From: Arcanobacterium bovis
GTDB taxonomy: Bacteria > Actinomycetota > Actinomycetes > Actinomycetales > Actinomycetaceae
Assembly (NCBI RefSeq): GCF_004331995.1
Contig: NZ_SJDT01000002.1
Span: 62,001-126,000, forward strand
Direction of reading: 5' to 3'
DNA length: 64,000 nucleotides
The first letter of the stretch is position 1. Each line of letters opens with the position of its first letter. Below the pieces are notes generated by a model. That model did no database searches. It was not told the origin of the DNA and was given only the letters and a program-made list of their open reading frames with translations. Shown piece after piece: positions 18,488 to 28,133 of the stretch. The position numbers and the translations under genes are program-made.

Positions 18488-19983
18488 ATTATTCGATCCC
18501 TACTCTCAAGGACTTCATCGCTCGGAGAATTGCGATACTTGGATTAGGTATATCTGGTCGCGCTTGCGTTGACGTTCTTGTGTCCAAAACCGAAGCAATT
18601 GTTGGGGTTTGGGATTCTCAAACTCAGGCAGTTGAAGCATACCGAGACGACAGCCGAGTTTCCTATGCATATAGCGATACCGATCCAGAACGATTGTTGC
18701 ATTCGCTCGTAACGTGGCAGCCCGACGTCGTCGTTATTTCGCCTGGCTTCCCAGAAACTGGTTTCGAGTGGGCAACGCTTCGTAAGCACAAGATTCCGGT
18801 GTGGTCTGAAATCGAACTGGCGTGGCGTTTGCGTGCCTGTGATGACGACGGCGTATTCGCGCCGTGGTTGTGCGTGACGGGTACCAACGGGAAAACGACG
18901 ACGGTTTCCATGCTCGCCTCGATTTTGCAGAGCTCTCCATACGCTGGCGTTGCGGTGGGCAATATCGGCACGCCAGCTGTGCAAGAGGTAAGTCGTACTG
19001 ACGACGCCGCCCCGCGGGCATTTGCGGTTGAACTTTCGTCGTTTCAGCTGGCAGCAACTCATTCGATGGAGCCGACGGCAGCGCTGTGTTTGAATATCGA
19101 CGACGATCACCTCGAGTGGCATGGGAGTCGGCAAGCCTATTGGCAGGCGAAAGCTTCCATTTATGAGCGCACACAGATCGCCTGTGTCTATCCTGTAGGC
19201 GATACAGACGTACAAAGTATGGTTGATGAGGCCGATGTGTGTGAAGGAGCGCGCGCTATTGGCATATCGCTGGGAATTCCTGCTTTGGGTCAGCTTGGCA
19301 TGGTGGAAGATATAGCAATTGATCGGGCGTTTGGTGATAAATACCGCCGTGAAGCTAGCGAACTTTTTGAGCTTGCTGATGTGAAAGCCTTAGGTGATCA
19401 GGGTATTATTCCTGCGCATCTTGTGAAAGACGCTTTGGCTGCTGCAGCTCTTGCTAGGTCCATTGGTATTGAGCCTGCGCAGGTACGAGCAGGTCTTGCG
19501 GCTTTTCGGCAGGGTGCTCACCGAATCGAGACTGTGGCGTGCGTCGACGGCGTCGAATGGATAGATGATTCCAAAGCGACGAATGCGCATGCTGCTAGAG
19601 CCTCATTGCTGGGGCGCGCAGAAAAATCGGTAGTGTGGATCGTCGGTGGCTTGGCGAAGGGCGCACGCTTCGAACAATTAGTGCGAGATGTTGAGCATGT
19701 GCTCGGCGCGGTGATTGTTATTGGCCGTGATCAGGAACCGTGGCGCGAGGCTTTGAAAGCGCTTACCGTGCCTGTTTATTACGTTGATGTGAATGCAGAG
19801 AGCCCGATGGACACAGCAGTGGAAGCAGCACAACGGCATATTTGCGAAAACATTAGCAGTGTTGTACTTGCGCCGGCGTGTGCCTCGATGGATCAGTTCG
19901 CATCGTATGCGCAGCGAGGTGATGCCTTTGCGGCGGCGGTGCATACTCGTGTTGCTGAATCTAAGGACGGTGTTCAACAGTGA
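18484..19983 (+). CDS. murD: UDP-N-acetylmuramoyl-L-alanine-D-glutamate ligase
   Basis: Adds D-glutamate to UDP-MurNAc-L-Ala. The first domain has the Rossmann-like IAILGLGISGRACVDVL, the ATP loop is VTGTNGKTTTVSMLA, then ELSSFQLA and WIDDSKATNAHAA in the C-terminal domain. An open frame extends upstream into mraY, but the ATG at 18484 overlapping the mraY stop gives a normal MurD N-terminus and 499 residues. Its end overlaps the ftsW GTG. Confidence 0.94.
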   Translation: MNYSIPTLKDFIARRIAILGLGISGRACVDVLVSKTEAIVGVWDSQTQAVEAYRDDSRVSYAYSDTDPERLLHSLVTWQPDVVVISPGFPETGFEWATLRKHKIPVWSEIELAWRLRACDDDGVFAPWLCVTGTNGKTTTVSMLASILQSSPYAGVAVGNIGTPAVQEVSRTDDAAPRAFAVELSSFQLAATHSMEPTAALCLNIDDDHLEWHGSRQAYWQAKASIYERTQIACVYPVGDTDVQSMVDEADVCEGARAIGISLGIPALGQLGMVEDIAIDRAFGDKYRREASELFELADVKALGDQGIIPAHLVKDALAAAALARSIGIEPAQVRAGLAAFRQGAHRIETVACVDGVEWIDDSKATNAHAARASLLGRAEKSVVWIVGGLAKGARFEQLVRDVEHVLGAVIVIGRDQEPWREALKALTVPVYYVDVNAESPMDTAVEAAQRHICENISSVVLAPACASMDQFASYAQRGDAFAAAVHTRVAESKDGVQQ

Positions 19984-21281
19984 ATACGCTCAGGTCTGAT
20001 GCCGCTGCGGTTCCGACTTTGAAACTGATTGCTGAACCGATTGATCCGCAGGTGGACGAGCACCGCGAATTGACCGAGAATGAGCGAAAGCGGCGCGATG
20101 CAGTGCAGAAATCTGTGATAACTGTGATTGTAACGTCGCTAATTTTGCTCGTGATTGGCATTCTCATGGTGTTTTCAGCAACATCGGCATCGTCGATTCG
20201 GGCAATTGATCGTTATGGCAACGATATTGTGCTCTTTTCGGTAGCTATCAAGCAGGTAATTTGGGCTGTAGCTGGCGTTGGGGGAGCTGTTTTGCTTGCA
20301 TTCCTTCCGTATCGGTTCATTGAGCGCTTGTGCCATGTGATATTTGCTGGTGCGTGCGTATTGCAGCTTGCGGTGATTTTTTTCGGAAAAGAAGTGGCTG
20401 GTAACACCAACTGGCTGCGAATTGGTGGATTCCAGTTGCAGCCATCGGAATTTTTGAAGCTGGCAGTGATTGTGTGGCTGGCTCATATGGTTGGTCGCCT
20501 GCGTGTTCCACAGATGGAAGACTTACACGCGCTGGCGTGGCCCGCCGGAGGAATCGGCATTGCTACTGGTTTGGTGCTTTTGCCAGGCGATATGGGCACA
20601 TCAATTATTTACGTACTGATCGGATTAGGCATACTGTGGCTGGGCGGTTTGCCGGTGAAATATCTTGGCATGGTGTTCGGAGCTGGTGTCATTGGCGCAG
20701 CGGGATTGATTGCGATACAGCCTTCGCGCCTCAGCCGAGTTTCGGATTACTTTAATAATTTGTTTTCTATGCCCGATATTTCTAACCCAACTCAGGTTGA
20801 GTTTGCGCAGTTCGCTTTTGGCACTGGGGGCTGGTCTGGTTTAGGAATTGGCGCTGGCAAAGAAAAATGGCGTGATCTGAAAGAAGCACATACCGACTTC
20901 ATTTTCGCTGTTATTGGTGAAGAGCTCGGCTTGTTCGGATCTATCATTATTGTGGTGCTTTTCTTGATGCTGGCTTGGGCATTTTTGCGATTGATCGTCA
21001 ACCATCCATTTAGATACGGACAACTTGTATGCGCAGGAGCCGGTTTGTGGATCTGTGGTCAGGCACTTCTTAATATGTGTGTGGTTACTGGCTTGCTGCC
21101 GGTATTCGGCGTTCCTTTGCCGTTCTTGTCACAGGGTGGCTCGGCATTGATGGCGACTTTGTTTATGATTGGTGTAGTAATTTCGTGCGCGTTGGGTGTG
21201 CCTGGCGTAAAAGAGAGTTTGCGGGTACGCCCTGTATTGGTGCATCGTGCGCGCGCTGTGTTGAGGAGGAAAGATGCGTGA
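19980..21281 (+). CDS. ftsW: Septal peptidoglycan glycosyltransferase FtsW (SEDS family)
   Basis: This 433-residue polytopic protein polymerises septal glycan from lipid II together with FtsI. The N-terminal ~40 residues are cytoplasmic and charged, followed by about ten helices. GGFQLQPSEFLKLAVI and the late segment GLLPVFGVPLPFLSQGGSA are classic SEDS signatures. The start is GTG overlapping the murD stop (GTGA). Its 3' end overlaps murG by eight bases. Confidence 0.94.
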   Translation: MNTLRSDAAAVPTLKLIAEPIDPQVDEHRELTENERKRRDAVQKSVITVIVTSLILLVIGILMVFSATSASSIRAIDRYGNDIVLFSVAIKQVIWAVAGVGGAVLLAFLPYRFIERLCHVIFAGACVLQLAVIFFGKEVAGNTNWLRIGGFQLQPSEFLKLAVIVWLAHMVGRLRVPQMEDLHALAWPAGGIGIATGLVLLPGDMGTSIIYVLIGLGILWLGGLPVKYLGMVFGAGVIGAAGLIAIQPSRLSRVSDYFNNLFSMPDISNPTQVEFAQFAFGTGGWSGLGIGAGKEKWRDLKEAHTDFIFAVIGEELGLFGSIIIVVLFLMLAWAFLRLIVNHPFRYGQLVCAGAGLWICGQALLNMCVVTGLLPVFGVPLPFLSQGGSALMATLFMIGVVISCALGVPGVKESLRVRPVLVHRARAVLRRKDA

Positions 21282-22398
21282 TCGTCAAATATCGGTGGTA
21301 CTGGCCGGTGGAGGAACTGCTGGACACGTCAATCCTTTGCTCTCAACAGCCGATGCGCTCAAAGAAATCAATCCACAGGTAGAAATCACAGTAGTTGGGA
21401 CCGATCAAGGACTCGAAGCAGAACTTGTTCCGGCCGCTGGATATCGGCTCGCCACCATTGATCGGGTGCCGTTTCCACGTCGTCTCAATAAAAATGCGAT
21501 CACTTTCTTGCCGCGTTTTAGAAAATCTATCGAGGTAGCTAAGCAGATTCTTCGCCAAGCGAATGCCAATGTTGTTGTTGGTTTTGGAGGTTATGTTTCT
21601 ACGCCAGTGTATCTGGCGGCGAAAGCGCTCAGTATTCCAGTGATTGTGCATGAAGGCAATGCCCGTCCCGGTATGGCCAATAAGCTCGGTGCGCGTTTTG
21701 CTTCTCTTGTTGCGCTCACTTTTGCCTCCACTGATTTGAAAGCGCGCAAGGGCTACACGCAAACGATAGGATTGCCTATGCGCGCAAGCATTTCAAATCT
21801 GGCGAACGATGAAAAATTGCGCCAAGATTTGCGATCTCAGATGCTCGCTTCTTACGGTTTCGATGCAAATAAGCCGGTGATTGTAGTAACTGGTGGTTCT
21901 TTGGGCGCTGTGCACCTCAACGATGTTATTACCCAGTGCGCTCACGACATTATCGACGCCGGTATCCAAGTTCTCCATATCACTGGCAAAGGAAAAGACG
22001 ACGACGTGCGCGAACGTACGCAGGAATTGCGTAGTCGCGGCTACCAAGTGATTGATTACTTGCTCGGAATGGAAAAGGCTTACGCCCTTGCTGATTTGGT
22101 GATCACTCGCGCTGGCGCTGGAATGGTTGCCGAAGTGTCTGGTTTGGGGATTCCGGCGATTTTTGTGCCTCTGCCGATCGGAAACGGTGAACAGGCACTC
22201 AATGCCACAGATGTTGTTAATGCCGGTGGTGCGCTGATGGTGCCGGATAGTGATTTCACCCCGCAGTGGTTGTGTACGAACGTGTTGCCATTGTTCAAAG
22301 AAGACCGCTTGAACGAGATGGCGAAAAACGCCCGCGCAGCGTCTGCGCTTGATGGTGCACACGTATTGGCGCAGAAAACACTGGAGATTGCCTCGTGA
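21274..22398 (+). CDS. murG: UDP-GlcNAc:lipid I N-acetylglucosaminyltransferase
   Basis: Peripheral membrane GT28 enzyme that converts lipid I to lipid II. VVLAGGGTAGHVNPLL (G-loop 1), the second glycine loop VGFGGYVSTPVYLAA, VTGGSLGAVHLN (G-loop 3) and the UDP-GlcNAc pocket region ITRAGAGMVAEV are all present. It has 374 residues. AGGAGGAAAG just before the ATG, inside ftsW, gives a strong ribosome binding site. Confidence 0.95.
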   Translation: MRDRQISVVLAGGGTAGHVNPLLSTADALKEINPQVEITVVGTDQGLEAELVPAAGYRLATIDRVPFPRRLNKNAITFLPRFRKSIEVAKQILRQANANVVVGFGGYVSTPVYLAAKALSIPVIVHEGNARPGMANKLGARFASLVALTFASTDLKARKGYTQTIGLPMRASISNLANDEKLRQDLRSQMLASYGFDANKPVIVVTGGSLGAVHLNDVITQCAHDIIDAGIQVLHITGKGKDDDVRERTQELRSRGYQVIDYLLGMEKAYALADLVITRAGAGMVAEVSGLGIPAIFVPLPIGNGEQALNATDVVNAGGALMVPDSDFTPQWLCTNVLPLFKEDRLNEMAKNARAASALDGAHVLAQKTLEIAS

Positions 22399-23762
22399 AA
22401 TTTCATCTTATTGGAATCGGCGGTGCCGGCATGTCTGTGGTTGCAGATTTGCTTATGGCACAAGGCCATGAAGTGCATGGATCAGACCGTGAGGACTCGC
22501 AAAACGTGCAACGGTTACGGCAAGCGGGCGCCGTCGTCGCCGTGGGACACGCAGCGAAAAATGTTGATGCCGATGCTATCGTGGTGACCTCTTCTGCTAT
22601 CAAGCCTGAAAATCCCGAATTGACTATCGCGCGCGAACGAGGGCAGCACATTATGCATCGTTCGCAAGCACTGGCGCTGGCCGCGCAAAACAAGGAGTTT
22701 ATTGCGGTTGCTGGTGCCCACGGGAAAACATCTACCACTGGAATGCTGGCAGTCGCCTTGGGGGAGCTGGGACTTGATCCTTCCCGTGCCATAGGCGGTT
22801 CCTTGGCCGGTGGTGCATCCGGTGGTTATTTGGGCAGCGGCAATATTATCGTTGCTGAGGCTGATGAATCGGATCAATCGTTCTTGAACTATGAACCACG
22901 CATCGCTCTCGTGCTCAATGTTGAGGCCGATCACCTTGATCACTATGGTTCACTGGAAAAATTCGAGCAGGCATTTGTTGATTTCGCAGCTCGTATCGTG
23001 CCAGGTGGATTGCTGATTTGCTGTACCGATAATGACGGATCGCGCAAACTAGCGCAGTCAGCTGTGCAGGCGGGAGTGCGCGTATGGACTTACGGTCGAA
23101 CTGAGTGCAATATTGGCGAGCAACATGCTAAGCTTTGCGAGGATAAGAGCGATTCGACGGCAACATCTAGCGCCAAGATTATTTTTGGTGGCGTTAGCTA
23201 CGATGTCGATATGTCGGTGCCCGGCGATCACATGATGCTCAATGCGGTGGGTGCTTGGCTGGTTGGAATTGAGCTGGGTATTTCTGGCACCGACATGGCA
23301 CGAGCGCTGCAGGCTTTCCAAGGAACTGGTAGACGTTTCGAACGGCGCGGTGAGTGTGGCGGCGTCGTCGTTATTGACGACTATGCGCACCACCCAACCG
23401 AGGTTGAAGTGACCTTGCGGACCGCGCGTTCGTTGTTCACTGGCAACGTGCGTGTGCTTTTTCAGCCGCATTTGTATTCGCGTACGAAGAATTTCGCGCA
23501 GCGTTTCGCCCAGGCGCTATCGCTTGCCGACGACGTCGTCGTCACCAGTGTATACGCAGCGCGCGAGGTGCCGTCCGACGGTGTTGAGGGTGATGCAATC
23601 ACGGCATTTATGCCACAATCGCGCTATGTCGCCGACCGTTGGCAAGCCGCGCGCGAGATCGCACGCTATGCTCAACCTAGCGACGTCATTCTGACCGTTG
23701 GCGCAGGTGACGTTACAGAATTGGCCGATGTGATCGTGGAGGAACTGGAGAAGAATTCATGA
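22395..23762 (+). CDS. murC: UDP-N-acetylmuramate-L-alanine ligase
   Basis: First Mur ligase of the cytoplasmic pathway, joining L-Ala to UDP-MurNAc. FHLIGIGGAGMSVVADLL is the N-terminal nucleotide fold, VAGAHGKTSTTGMLA the ATP loop, EADESDQSF the metal-carbamate region and VVIDDYAHHPTEVE the C-terminal domain. It has 455 residues, a GTG start overlapping murG by four bases, and an ATGA overlap with ftsQ. Confidence 0.95.
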   Translation: MKFHLIGIGGAGMSVVADLLMAQGHEVHGSDREDSQNVQRLRQAGAVVAVGHAAKNVDADAIVVTSSAIKPENPELTIARERGQHIMHRSQALALAAQNKEFIAVAGAHGKTSTTGMLAVALGELGLDPSRAIGGSLAGGASGGYLGSGNIIVAEADESDQSFLNYEPRIALVLNVEADHLDHYGSLEKFEQAFVDFAARIVPGGLLICCTDNDGSRKLAQSAVQAGVRVWTYGRTECNIGEQHAKLCEDKSDSTATSSAKIIFGGVSYDVDMSVPGDHMMLNAVGAWLVGIELGISGTDMARALQAFQGTGRRFERRGECGGVVVIDDYAHHPTEVEVTLRTARSLFTGNVRVLFQPHLYSRTKNFAQRFAQALSLADDVVVTSVYAAREVPSDGVEGDAITAFMPQSRYVADRWQAAREIARYAQPSDVILTVGAGDVTELADVIVEELEKNS

Positions 23763-24964
23763 GAGCACCTCGCCAGCCTCGTAAACCGCGTAGTATTACG
23801 CCGGCTGATAACGCGCAAATAAAGCCAGAAAAATTCTCGAATCGAGAATTAGAAGACTCACAGGGGAAGCCAACAACAGCTGATTTTGTTGAAACTGCTG
23901 CCTATGCGCATAGTGCTCCTGCCGCTGAAACCGCTCCCATTGCTGCGTATGAGCACCAAGATTTTATTGACGACGATCAGTGGACAAGCGGTGACGATAG
24001 CTCGCCAAGTAGCAATGCCGGTTCTCGTCAAGGCGGCTTGGCAGCCAAACTCTCGCGGGTGAAAGGGCGTTTTGCCAATAGGTCAAACGGTGACGATAGG
24101 GAAGCCGAACTCGAACAACATTCGGAGTACCAAGAATGGCGAAGGAAGCTAGCTGCCGCTATGCCCACCAAGCCAGTAGCTGAAAAAGCAGGTAACTCAG
24201 AGGGTACGAAAACTAAAAAGAAAAACGCTTCGGTGCTGTCGTTAACTGATCGTCTCACTGAGCAGCGCCACGAAGTGCGTAAGGCGCGTATAAAAAGGCT
24301 CGCTGGTGTGCTCGCACTTGCGGGGGTCTTTGCGTTCATGACCTGGCTATTGCTGTTTTCTCCACTATTGCGTATTAGTGAATCGAATACCACGGTGAGC
24401 TATGACGGACCGAGTAATGCAACGAGTGAAGCACAGGTTAATGCGGTGCTCAAGCAATACGAAGGCGACCAATTATTACGTATAGATCGAAGCGCTCTGG
24501 AAAGTGATCTTGAGGCTATCCCTGAAGTCGCATCGGCAACTGTAAGTGCTTCACCTTTTTCTGGGCTCTCGGTGGAGATAAAGCCGCAATATCCCGTAGT
24601 GTGCATCTATAAAAATAATGTTTGCGCTCCATTCTCAGCCAAAGGGGACGAATTGAAACTCCCTGCGGAGATGACCCAACACCTGCCGGTATTGGAAACA
24701 ATTCCAGATGGAATTGACGCCAAACGTGCTTTGAAAGACATCAATCAGCTGTTCGGATATCTCAATACTGATTTGACTGCGCAGGTTGCAAAACTAAAAG
24801 TTTCTTCTGGATACCAATTAGCTTTTACGTTCAAGGACGGGCGTGAAGTGTTCTGGGGAATTTCGAAAGACGGCGATGCGAAAGCTCGCGTTTTGCGTTC
24901 GATTTTGGCTGAGCCAAAGTCGAAGATTGACGTTTCTGTGCCGAGTGCTGCGGTGGCAAAATAG
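23759..24964 (+). CDS. ftsQ: Cell division protein FtsQ
   Basis: This 401-residue bitopic protein has an unusually long cytoplasmic N-terminus of about 180 residues, rich in charged and small residues and probably disordered. One transmembrane helix (LAGVLALAGVFAFMTWLLLF) follows near 181-200. A POTRA domain (LLRIDRSALESDLEAIPEVA) and the FtsQ/DivIB C-terminal domain end the protein. FtsQ scaffolds FtsL and FtsB at the septum. It is the last gene of the tightly overlapped run; 139 bases separate it from ftsZ. Confidence 0.9.
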   Translation: MRAPRQPRKPRSITPADNAQIKPEKFSNRELEDSQGKPTTADFVETAAYAHSAPAAETAPIAAYEHQDFIDDDQWTSGDDSSPSSNAGSRQGGLAAKLSRVKGRFANRSNGDDREAELEQHSEYQEWRRKLAAAMPTKPVAEKAGNSEGTKTKKKNASVLSLTDRLTEQRHEVRKARIKRLAGVLALAGVFAFMTWLLLFSPLLRISESNTTVSYDGPSNATSEAQVNAVLKQYEGDQLLRIDRSALESDLEAIPEVASATVSASPFSGLSVEIKPQYPVVCIYKNNVCAPFSAKGDELKLPAEMTQHLPVLETIPDGIDAKRALKDINQLFGYLNTDLTAQVAKLKVSSGYQLAFTFKDGREVFWGISKDGDAKARVLRSILAEPKSKIDVSVPSAAVAK

Positions 24965-25052
24965 GGGATTTGTGAAACCGTGAGGGCAATTGCGCAACAC
25001 GCCTGTTATGTCGTTGCTTAATTGATTCATTGACATTATTTTTTCCGCGAGG

Positions 25053-25085
25053 TTGAAGTCGTAAAACTTCAAGTAATACTTGAGG
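25053..25085 (+). promoter_or_regulatory. Candidate ftsZ promoter with nested inverted repeats
   Basis: TTGAAG (25053-25058) and AATACT (25075-25080) with 16 bases between could be -35 and -10 elements. The same bases form overlapping inverted repeats built from CTTGAAGT-like half-sites: TTGAAGT/ACTTCAA, and CTTCAAGTA/TACTTGAGG at 25067-25085. A regulator could bind here, or an internal ftsZ promoter may simply be palindromic. Confidence 0.45.
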
Positions 25086-25103
25086 TTTCGGAAGGAATAG
25101 GCA

Positions 25104-26357
25104 ATGTTATCAATGAATAATGCAGCCGACATCAAGGTTGTTGGTGTTGGTGGCGGTGGCGTAAACGCTATTGACCGAATGATTCAAGACGGACTAGCGG
25201 GCGTCGATTTTATCGCTGTTAATACGGACGCGCAGTCCTTGGCAAAATCAGAAGCAGAAACCAAGCTCGATATCGGCATGAATGTTTCCCAAGGACTCGG
25301 CGCTGGCGCTGATCCTACTGTAGGAAAGCGTGCAGCTGAAGAGAATATCGAGACGGTTCGCAATGCTCTCGAAGGTGCAGACATGGTCTTCGTTACCGCC
25401 GGTGAAGGCGGCGGTACTGGAACAGGAGCAGCTCCGATCGTCGCTTCAGTTGCTCGTGAACTTGGAGCTCTCACCGTTGGTGTAGTTACGCGTCCATTTG
25501 GTTTCGAGGGGCAACAGCGCACTCGCAATGCTAATGCTGGTATTGCAGCGCTCCGCGAAGCTGTAGATACACTCATCGTGATTCCTAATGATCGCCTTCT
25601 CGAAATCTCTGAAAAGAATGTGGGGATTATCGAGGCCTTCCGCATGGCTGATGAAGTGCTCAACTCGGGAGTCAAAGGTATTTCCGATCTCATCACCAAG
25701 GCAGGCGAGATCAACCTCGACTTTGCTGATGTGAAAGCTATTATGAAGGACGCCGGTACTGCTCTGATGGGTATTGGTAGTGCTTCTGGTGCAGATCGTG
25801 CGTTGCGAGCAACAGAAAATGCTATCTCTTCGCCACTTCTCGAAGCTCGTATCGATGGCGCGCATGGTGTGCTCTTGGCATTTACTGCTTCCACCGATTT
25901 GGGCTTGACCGAATACTCGGAGGCTTCGAACCTGGTTAAGGAAGCTGTTGATCCAAATGCAAATATTATTATCGGTCTGATGATTGATGAGTCGCTCGGT
26001 GACGAACTGCGCGTAACTGTTATTGCTGCTGGCTTCGACGAAACTGAGGATTACCTTGCACCTGTTGAAGCAAATCTTGCGCAGCCTGCAATTCCTGCAG
26101 CGCCTGTTGCAGCAGAGCAGGGAGCAAAGCACCGCGAAATCCCAACCTCCAACGAGCGCGTGGCACAGCGTCCAGCTGTTAGCGGCAATATTGCTTCTCC
26201 TGCAGCTCCGCACGCGAACCAGGATGCGGAGCTTCCGCCACTTGCAACGCAAGCTCCGGCACCGACGTCACTTGACGTGCCGCCAATCCTCGACGACGAA
26301 TCGACTCGCCGTCGTCCTGATCTTGACATCCCACCTTTCCTCTTTGGCGAAGAGTAG
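25104..26357 (+). CDS. ftsZ: Cell division protein FtsZ
   Basis: Tubulin-like GTPase that forms the Z ring. [16 protein letters not shown] starts the GTPase domain, [15 protein letters not shown] is the tubulin signature, and the synergy loop [21 protein letters not shown] supplies catalytic acids. A Pro/Ala-rich linker of about 90 residues leads to the C-terminal peptide DLDIPPFL, which in actinobacteria binds SepF. It has 417 residues. GGAAGGA precedes the ATG at 25104; an ATG at 25113 is possible. Confidence 0.97.
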   Translation: MLSMNNAADIKVVGVGGGGVNAIDRMIQDGLAGVDFIAVNTDAQSLAKSEAETKLDIGMNVSQGLGAGADPTVGKRAAEENIETVRNALEGADMVFVTAGEGGGTGTGAAPIVASVARELGALTVGVVTRPFGFEGQQRTRNANAGIAALREAVDTLIVIPNDRLLEISEKNVGIIEAFRMADEVLNSGVKGISDLITKAGEINLDFADVKAIMKDAGTALMGIGSASGADRALRATENAISSPLLEARIDGAHGVLLAFTASTDLGLTEYSEASNLVKEAVDPNANIIIGLMIDESLGDELRVTVIAAGFDETEDYLAPVEANLAQPAIPAAPVAAEQGAKHREIPTSNERVAQRPAVSGNIASPAAPHANQDAELPPLATQAPAPTSLDVPPILDDESTRRRPDLDIPPFLFGEE

Positions 26358-26386
26358 GATCTCGATCAACTAACGCGACTTCAACC

Positions 26387-26428
26387 TTGCGGCCTTTGGT
26401 GATTGCCTATCAAAGGCCGCAATTTCTT
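26387..26428 (+). terminator. Terminator after ftsZ
   Basis: A 12-bp perfect stem (TTGCGGCCTTTG and its complement at 26411-26422) with a 12-base loop, followed by TTTCTT. It closes the mraZ-ftsZ unit, so sepF probably has its own promoter in the next 100 bases. Confidence 0.85.
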
Positions 26429-26537
26429 CATTAGCGCGAGATTCATCGGGGCAGTTTTCAGACACGCCCGTCGAGGTCTTCCTTTTCATAACCATCTTTA
26501 ATAGTTTTATATCAGCATGCTTTATAAAGGAGAGAAC

Positions 26538-26957
26538 ATGGGTTTTCTAGATCGGATCAACCAAAAAGCCGCCGTGGGTGATGATGAATTCGCCTACGAA
26601 GAAGGCGATTTCGTTGACTACGCAGACGAAGAATACTACGAGTCTGAGGACGCGCAGGTAACGCCTATCCGTTCTGTTTCGAACGTCGACATTGCGCGAA
26701 TTGTTACGGTTTGGGTTTCCTCATACAAAGACATCAAGGATTTCGCTGTGGAGTTCCGCAACGGTTTGCCTGTGATCTTGAATCTCAGCGAAGCTGCAGA
26801 TAGCGAGCGTGCCCGAATTGTGGATTTTGCGCTCGGTTTGTGCTTTGGTCTCGAAGGTGCATTCTCACGTATTTCCGACGACGTTTTCCTGCTCACCCCA
26901 CATTCGGTCAGTATCGATTCGCGTGGTTCCGAGGCAGAGCACGACTTCTCTCATTGA
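26538..26957 (+). CDS. sepF: Cell division protein SepF
   Basis: Membrane-binding FtsZ anchor that is essential in actinobacteria lacking FtsA. From the ATG at 26538 it begins MGFLDRINQKAAVG, the amphipathic membrane helix, then an acidic linker (DEEYYESED) and the SepF core (DIKDFAVEFRNGLPVILNLSEA, ARIVDFALGLCFGLEG). It has 139 residues. AAAGGAGAG is well placed before this ATG; an in-frame ATG 21 bases upstream is less likely. The ylmD/ylmE-type genes that usually sit between ftsZ and sepF are absent. Confidence 0.93.
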   Translation: MGFLDRINQKAAVGDDEFAYEEGDFVDYADEEYYESEDAQVTPIRSVSNVDIARIVTVWVSSYKDIKDFAVEFRNGLPVILNLSEAADSERARIVDFALGLCFGLEGAFSRISDDVFLLTPHSVSIDSRGSEAEHDFSH

Positions 26958-26969
26958 GGATAGTGACCA

Positions 26970-27272
26970 TTGATTATCACAATCTTCAATTTTCTATACT
27001 GGGCGTGTGAACTCTACATTCTGATTTTAATCGGGCGTGTGATTTTCGATTTCGCACAGATTTTTGCACGTGATTGGCAGCCGCGCGGCGCTGTGCTTGT
27101 GGCCGCAAACTGGATCTATCGACTCACAGATCCACCTCTACGACTGATTGGACGTTATATCCAACCGGTGCGATTTGGTGCAGTTGCGATAGATATTGGG
27201 TTCATCGTTCTCTATTTCTCAATCAAATTTCTTATGTTTCTTATCACGAGGATCGCAGTTCTTTTGATCTGA
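26970..27272 (+). CDS. YggT family membrane protein
   Basis: This 100-residue protein has two hydrophobic segments flanking the conserved loop IYRLTDPPLRLIGRYIQP, the YggT signature. Members of the family sit beside sepF and divIVA in many Gram-positive bacteria; the exact role is unknown, though division or membrane homeostasis is suspected from context. The start appears to be TTG at 26970, with GAGGA about nine bases before it; no ATG or GTG fits the conserved N-terminus. Confidence 0.88.
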   Translation: MIITIFNFLYWACELYILILIGRVIFDFAQIFARDWQPRGAVLVAANWIYRLTDPPLRLIGRYIQPVRFGAVAIDIGFIVLYFSIKFLMFLITRIAVLLI

Positions 27273-27453
27273 GAAATGGCGCAAATTCAACTGTTTGTGC
27301 CATATGTGGTGATTTAGGATTAAATCAATATGCTGTTTTATGGCGGCGAACTGTTGGAATGTGATAAAAAATACCTGTAACTTGAAAGAGAGCAATTAAT
27401 TGTTTCGGGCGATTTTTCGCATTCGTGAAATTGTCGAGATAAAATATTTGCTA

Positions 27454-27474
27454 TTAGACACATAACTTAGACAC
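27454..27474 (+). repeat. Direct repeat TTAGACAC upstream of divIVA
   Basis: TTAGACAC occurs at 27454-27461 and again at 27467-27474, 13 bases apart, directly before the divIVA ribosome binding site. It may be an operator or a chance repeat near the promoter. The rest of the 213-base yggT-divIVA gap shows only AT-rich sequence. Confidence 0.4.
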
Positions 27475-27485
27475 GAGGTACAAAC

Positions 27486-28082
27486 ATGGCAATGCTGACG
27501 GAAAACGATGTCGTCAACATGCGCTTCAAAGCACCAAAGAGCGTTGAGGACGGCTACGATCAGGACGAAGTCGATTTTTTCCTAGACGAAGTCGCTGAGA
27601 CCATTGCTCAGCTGACCAAAGAAAAGGCTGAACTTGAAGCACAATTGAAGTCGGCACAGGCTCGTGTTACCGAGCTTGAAAATGCTGCTGGTGTAGCAAC
27701 GCCACAACAGGTTGAATCACAGCCAACTCAAGCAGATTCCACAGCTTCATTCGCACAGCCTGTTACCGACGAGGCTGCTTCGGCAACTGGCGTTCTCTCG
27801 CTGGCTCAGCGTCTCCACGACGAGTATGTAGCCAATGGAAAAGCCGAATCTGAGCGTATCATCACCGAGGCAGAAGCTGAGCGCACCCGCATCATCGCCG
27901 ACGCTGAGGACAACTACAACCGCACACTCACCAAGCTCGAAGAGGAGCGTTCCTTACTCGAACGTAAGATTTCTGAATTGCGTGAGTTTGAGCGCGATTA
28001 CCGCACACGTCTCAAGAGCTACCTCGAGTCCTTGCTTAGCAATGTAGAAAGCAATGGACAAGGTCAGACTGGTCAAATCTGA
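27486..28082 (+). CDS. divIVA: Polar growth and septum protein DivIVA (Wag31)
   Basis: Coiled-coil scaffold that marks curved membranes at poles and septa and recruits cell-wall synthesis. The N-terminal lipid-binding domain reads NMRFKAPKSVEDGYDQDEVDFFLDEVAE. A first coiled coil (residues ~38-62) is followed by a Gln/Ala/Thr-rich linker, then a second long coiled coil (~115-190). At 198 residues it is shorter than many mycobacterial homologues. A strong terminator lies 17 bases after the stop. Confidence 0.94.
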   Translation: MAMLTENDVVNMRFKAPKSVEDGYDQDEVDFFLDEVAETIAQLTKEKAELEAQLKSAQARVTELENAAGVATPQQVESQPTQADSTASFAQPVTDEAASATGVLSLAQRLHDEYVANGKAESERIITEAEAERTRIIADAEDNYNRTLTKLEEERSLLERKISELREFERDYRTRLKSYLESLLSNVESNGQGQTGQI

Positions 28083-28099
28083 CGAAACTTAAAAAGGAG

Positions 28100-28128
28100 G
28101 AGGGCATCGTGAGATGCCCTCCTTTTTG
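28100..28128 (+). terminator. Terminator after divIVA
   Basis: A 10-bp perfect stem GGAGGGCATC/GATGCCCTCC with a GTGA loop, followed by five T residues, with an A-run upstream that also pairs in the opposite orientation. It ends 16 bases before the lspA start. Confidence 0.92.
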
Positions 28129-28133
28129 TTGAT

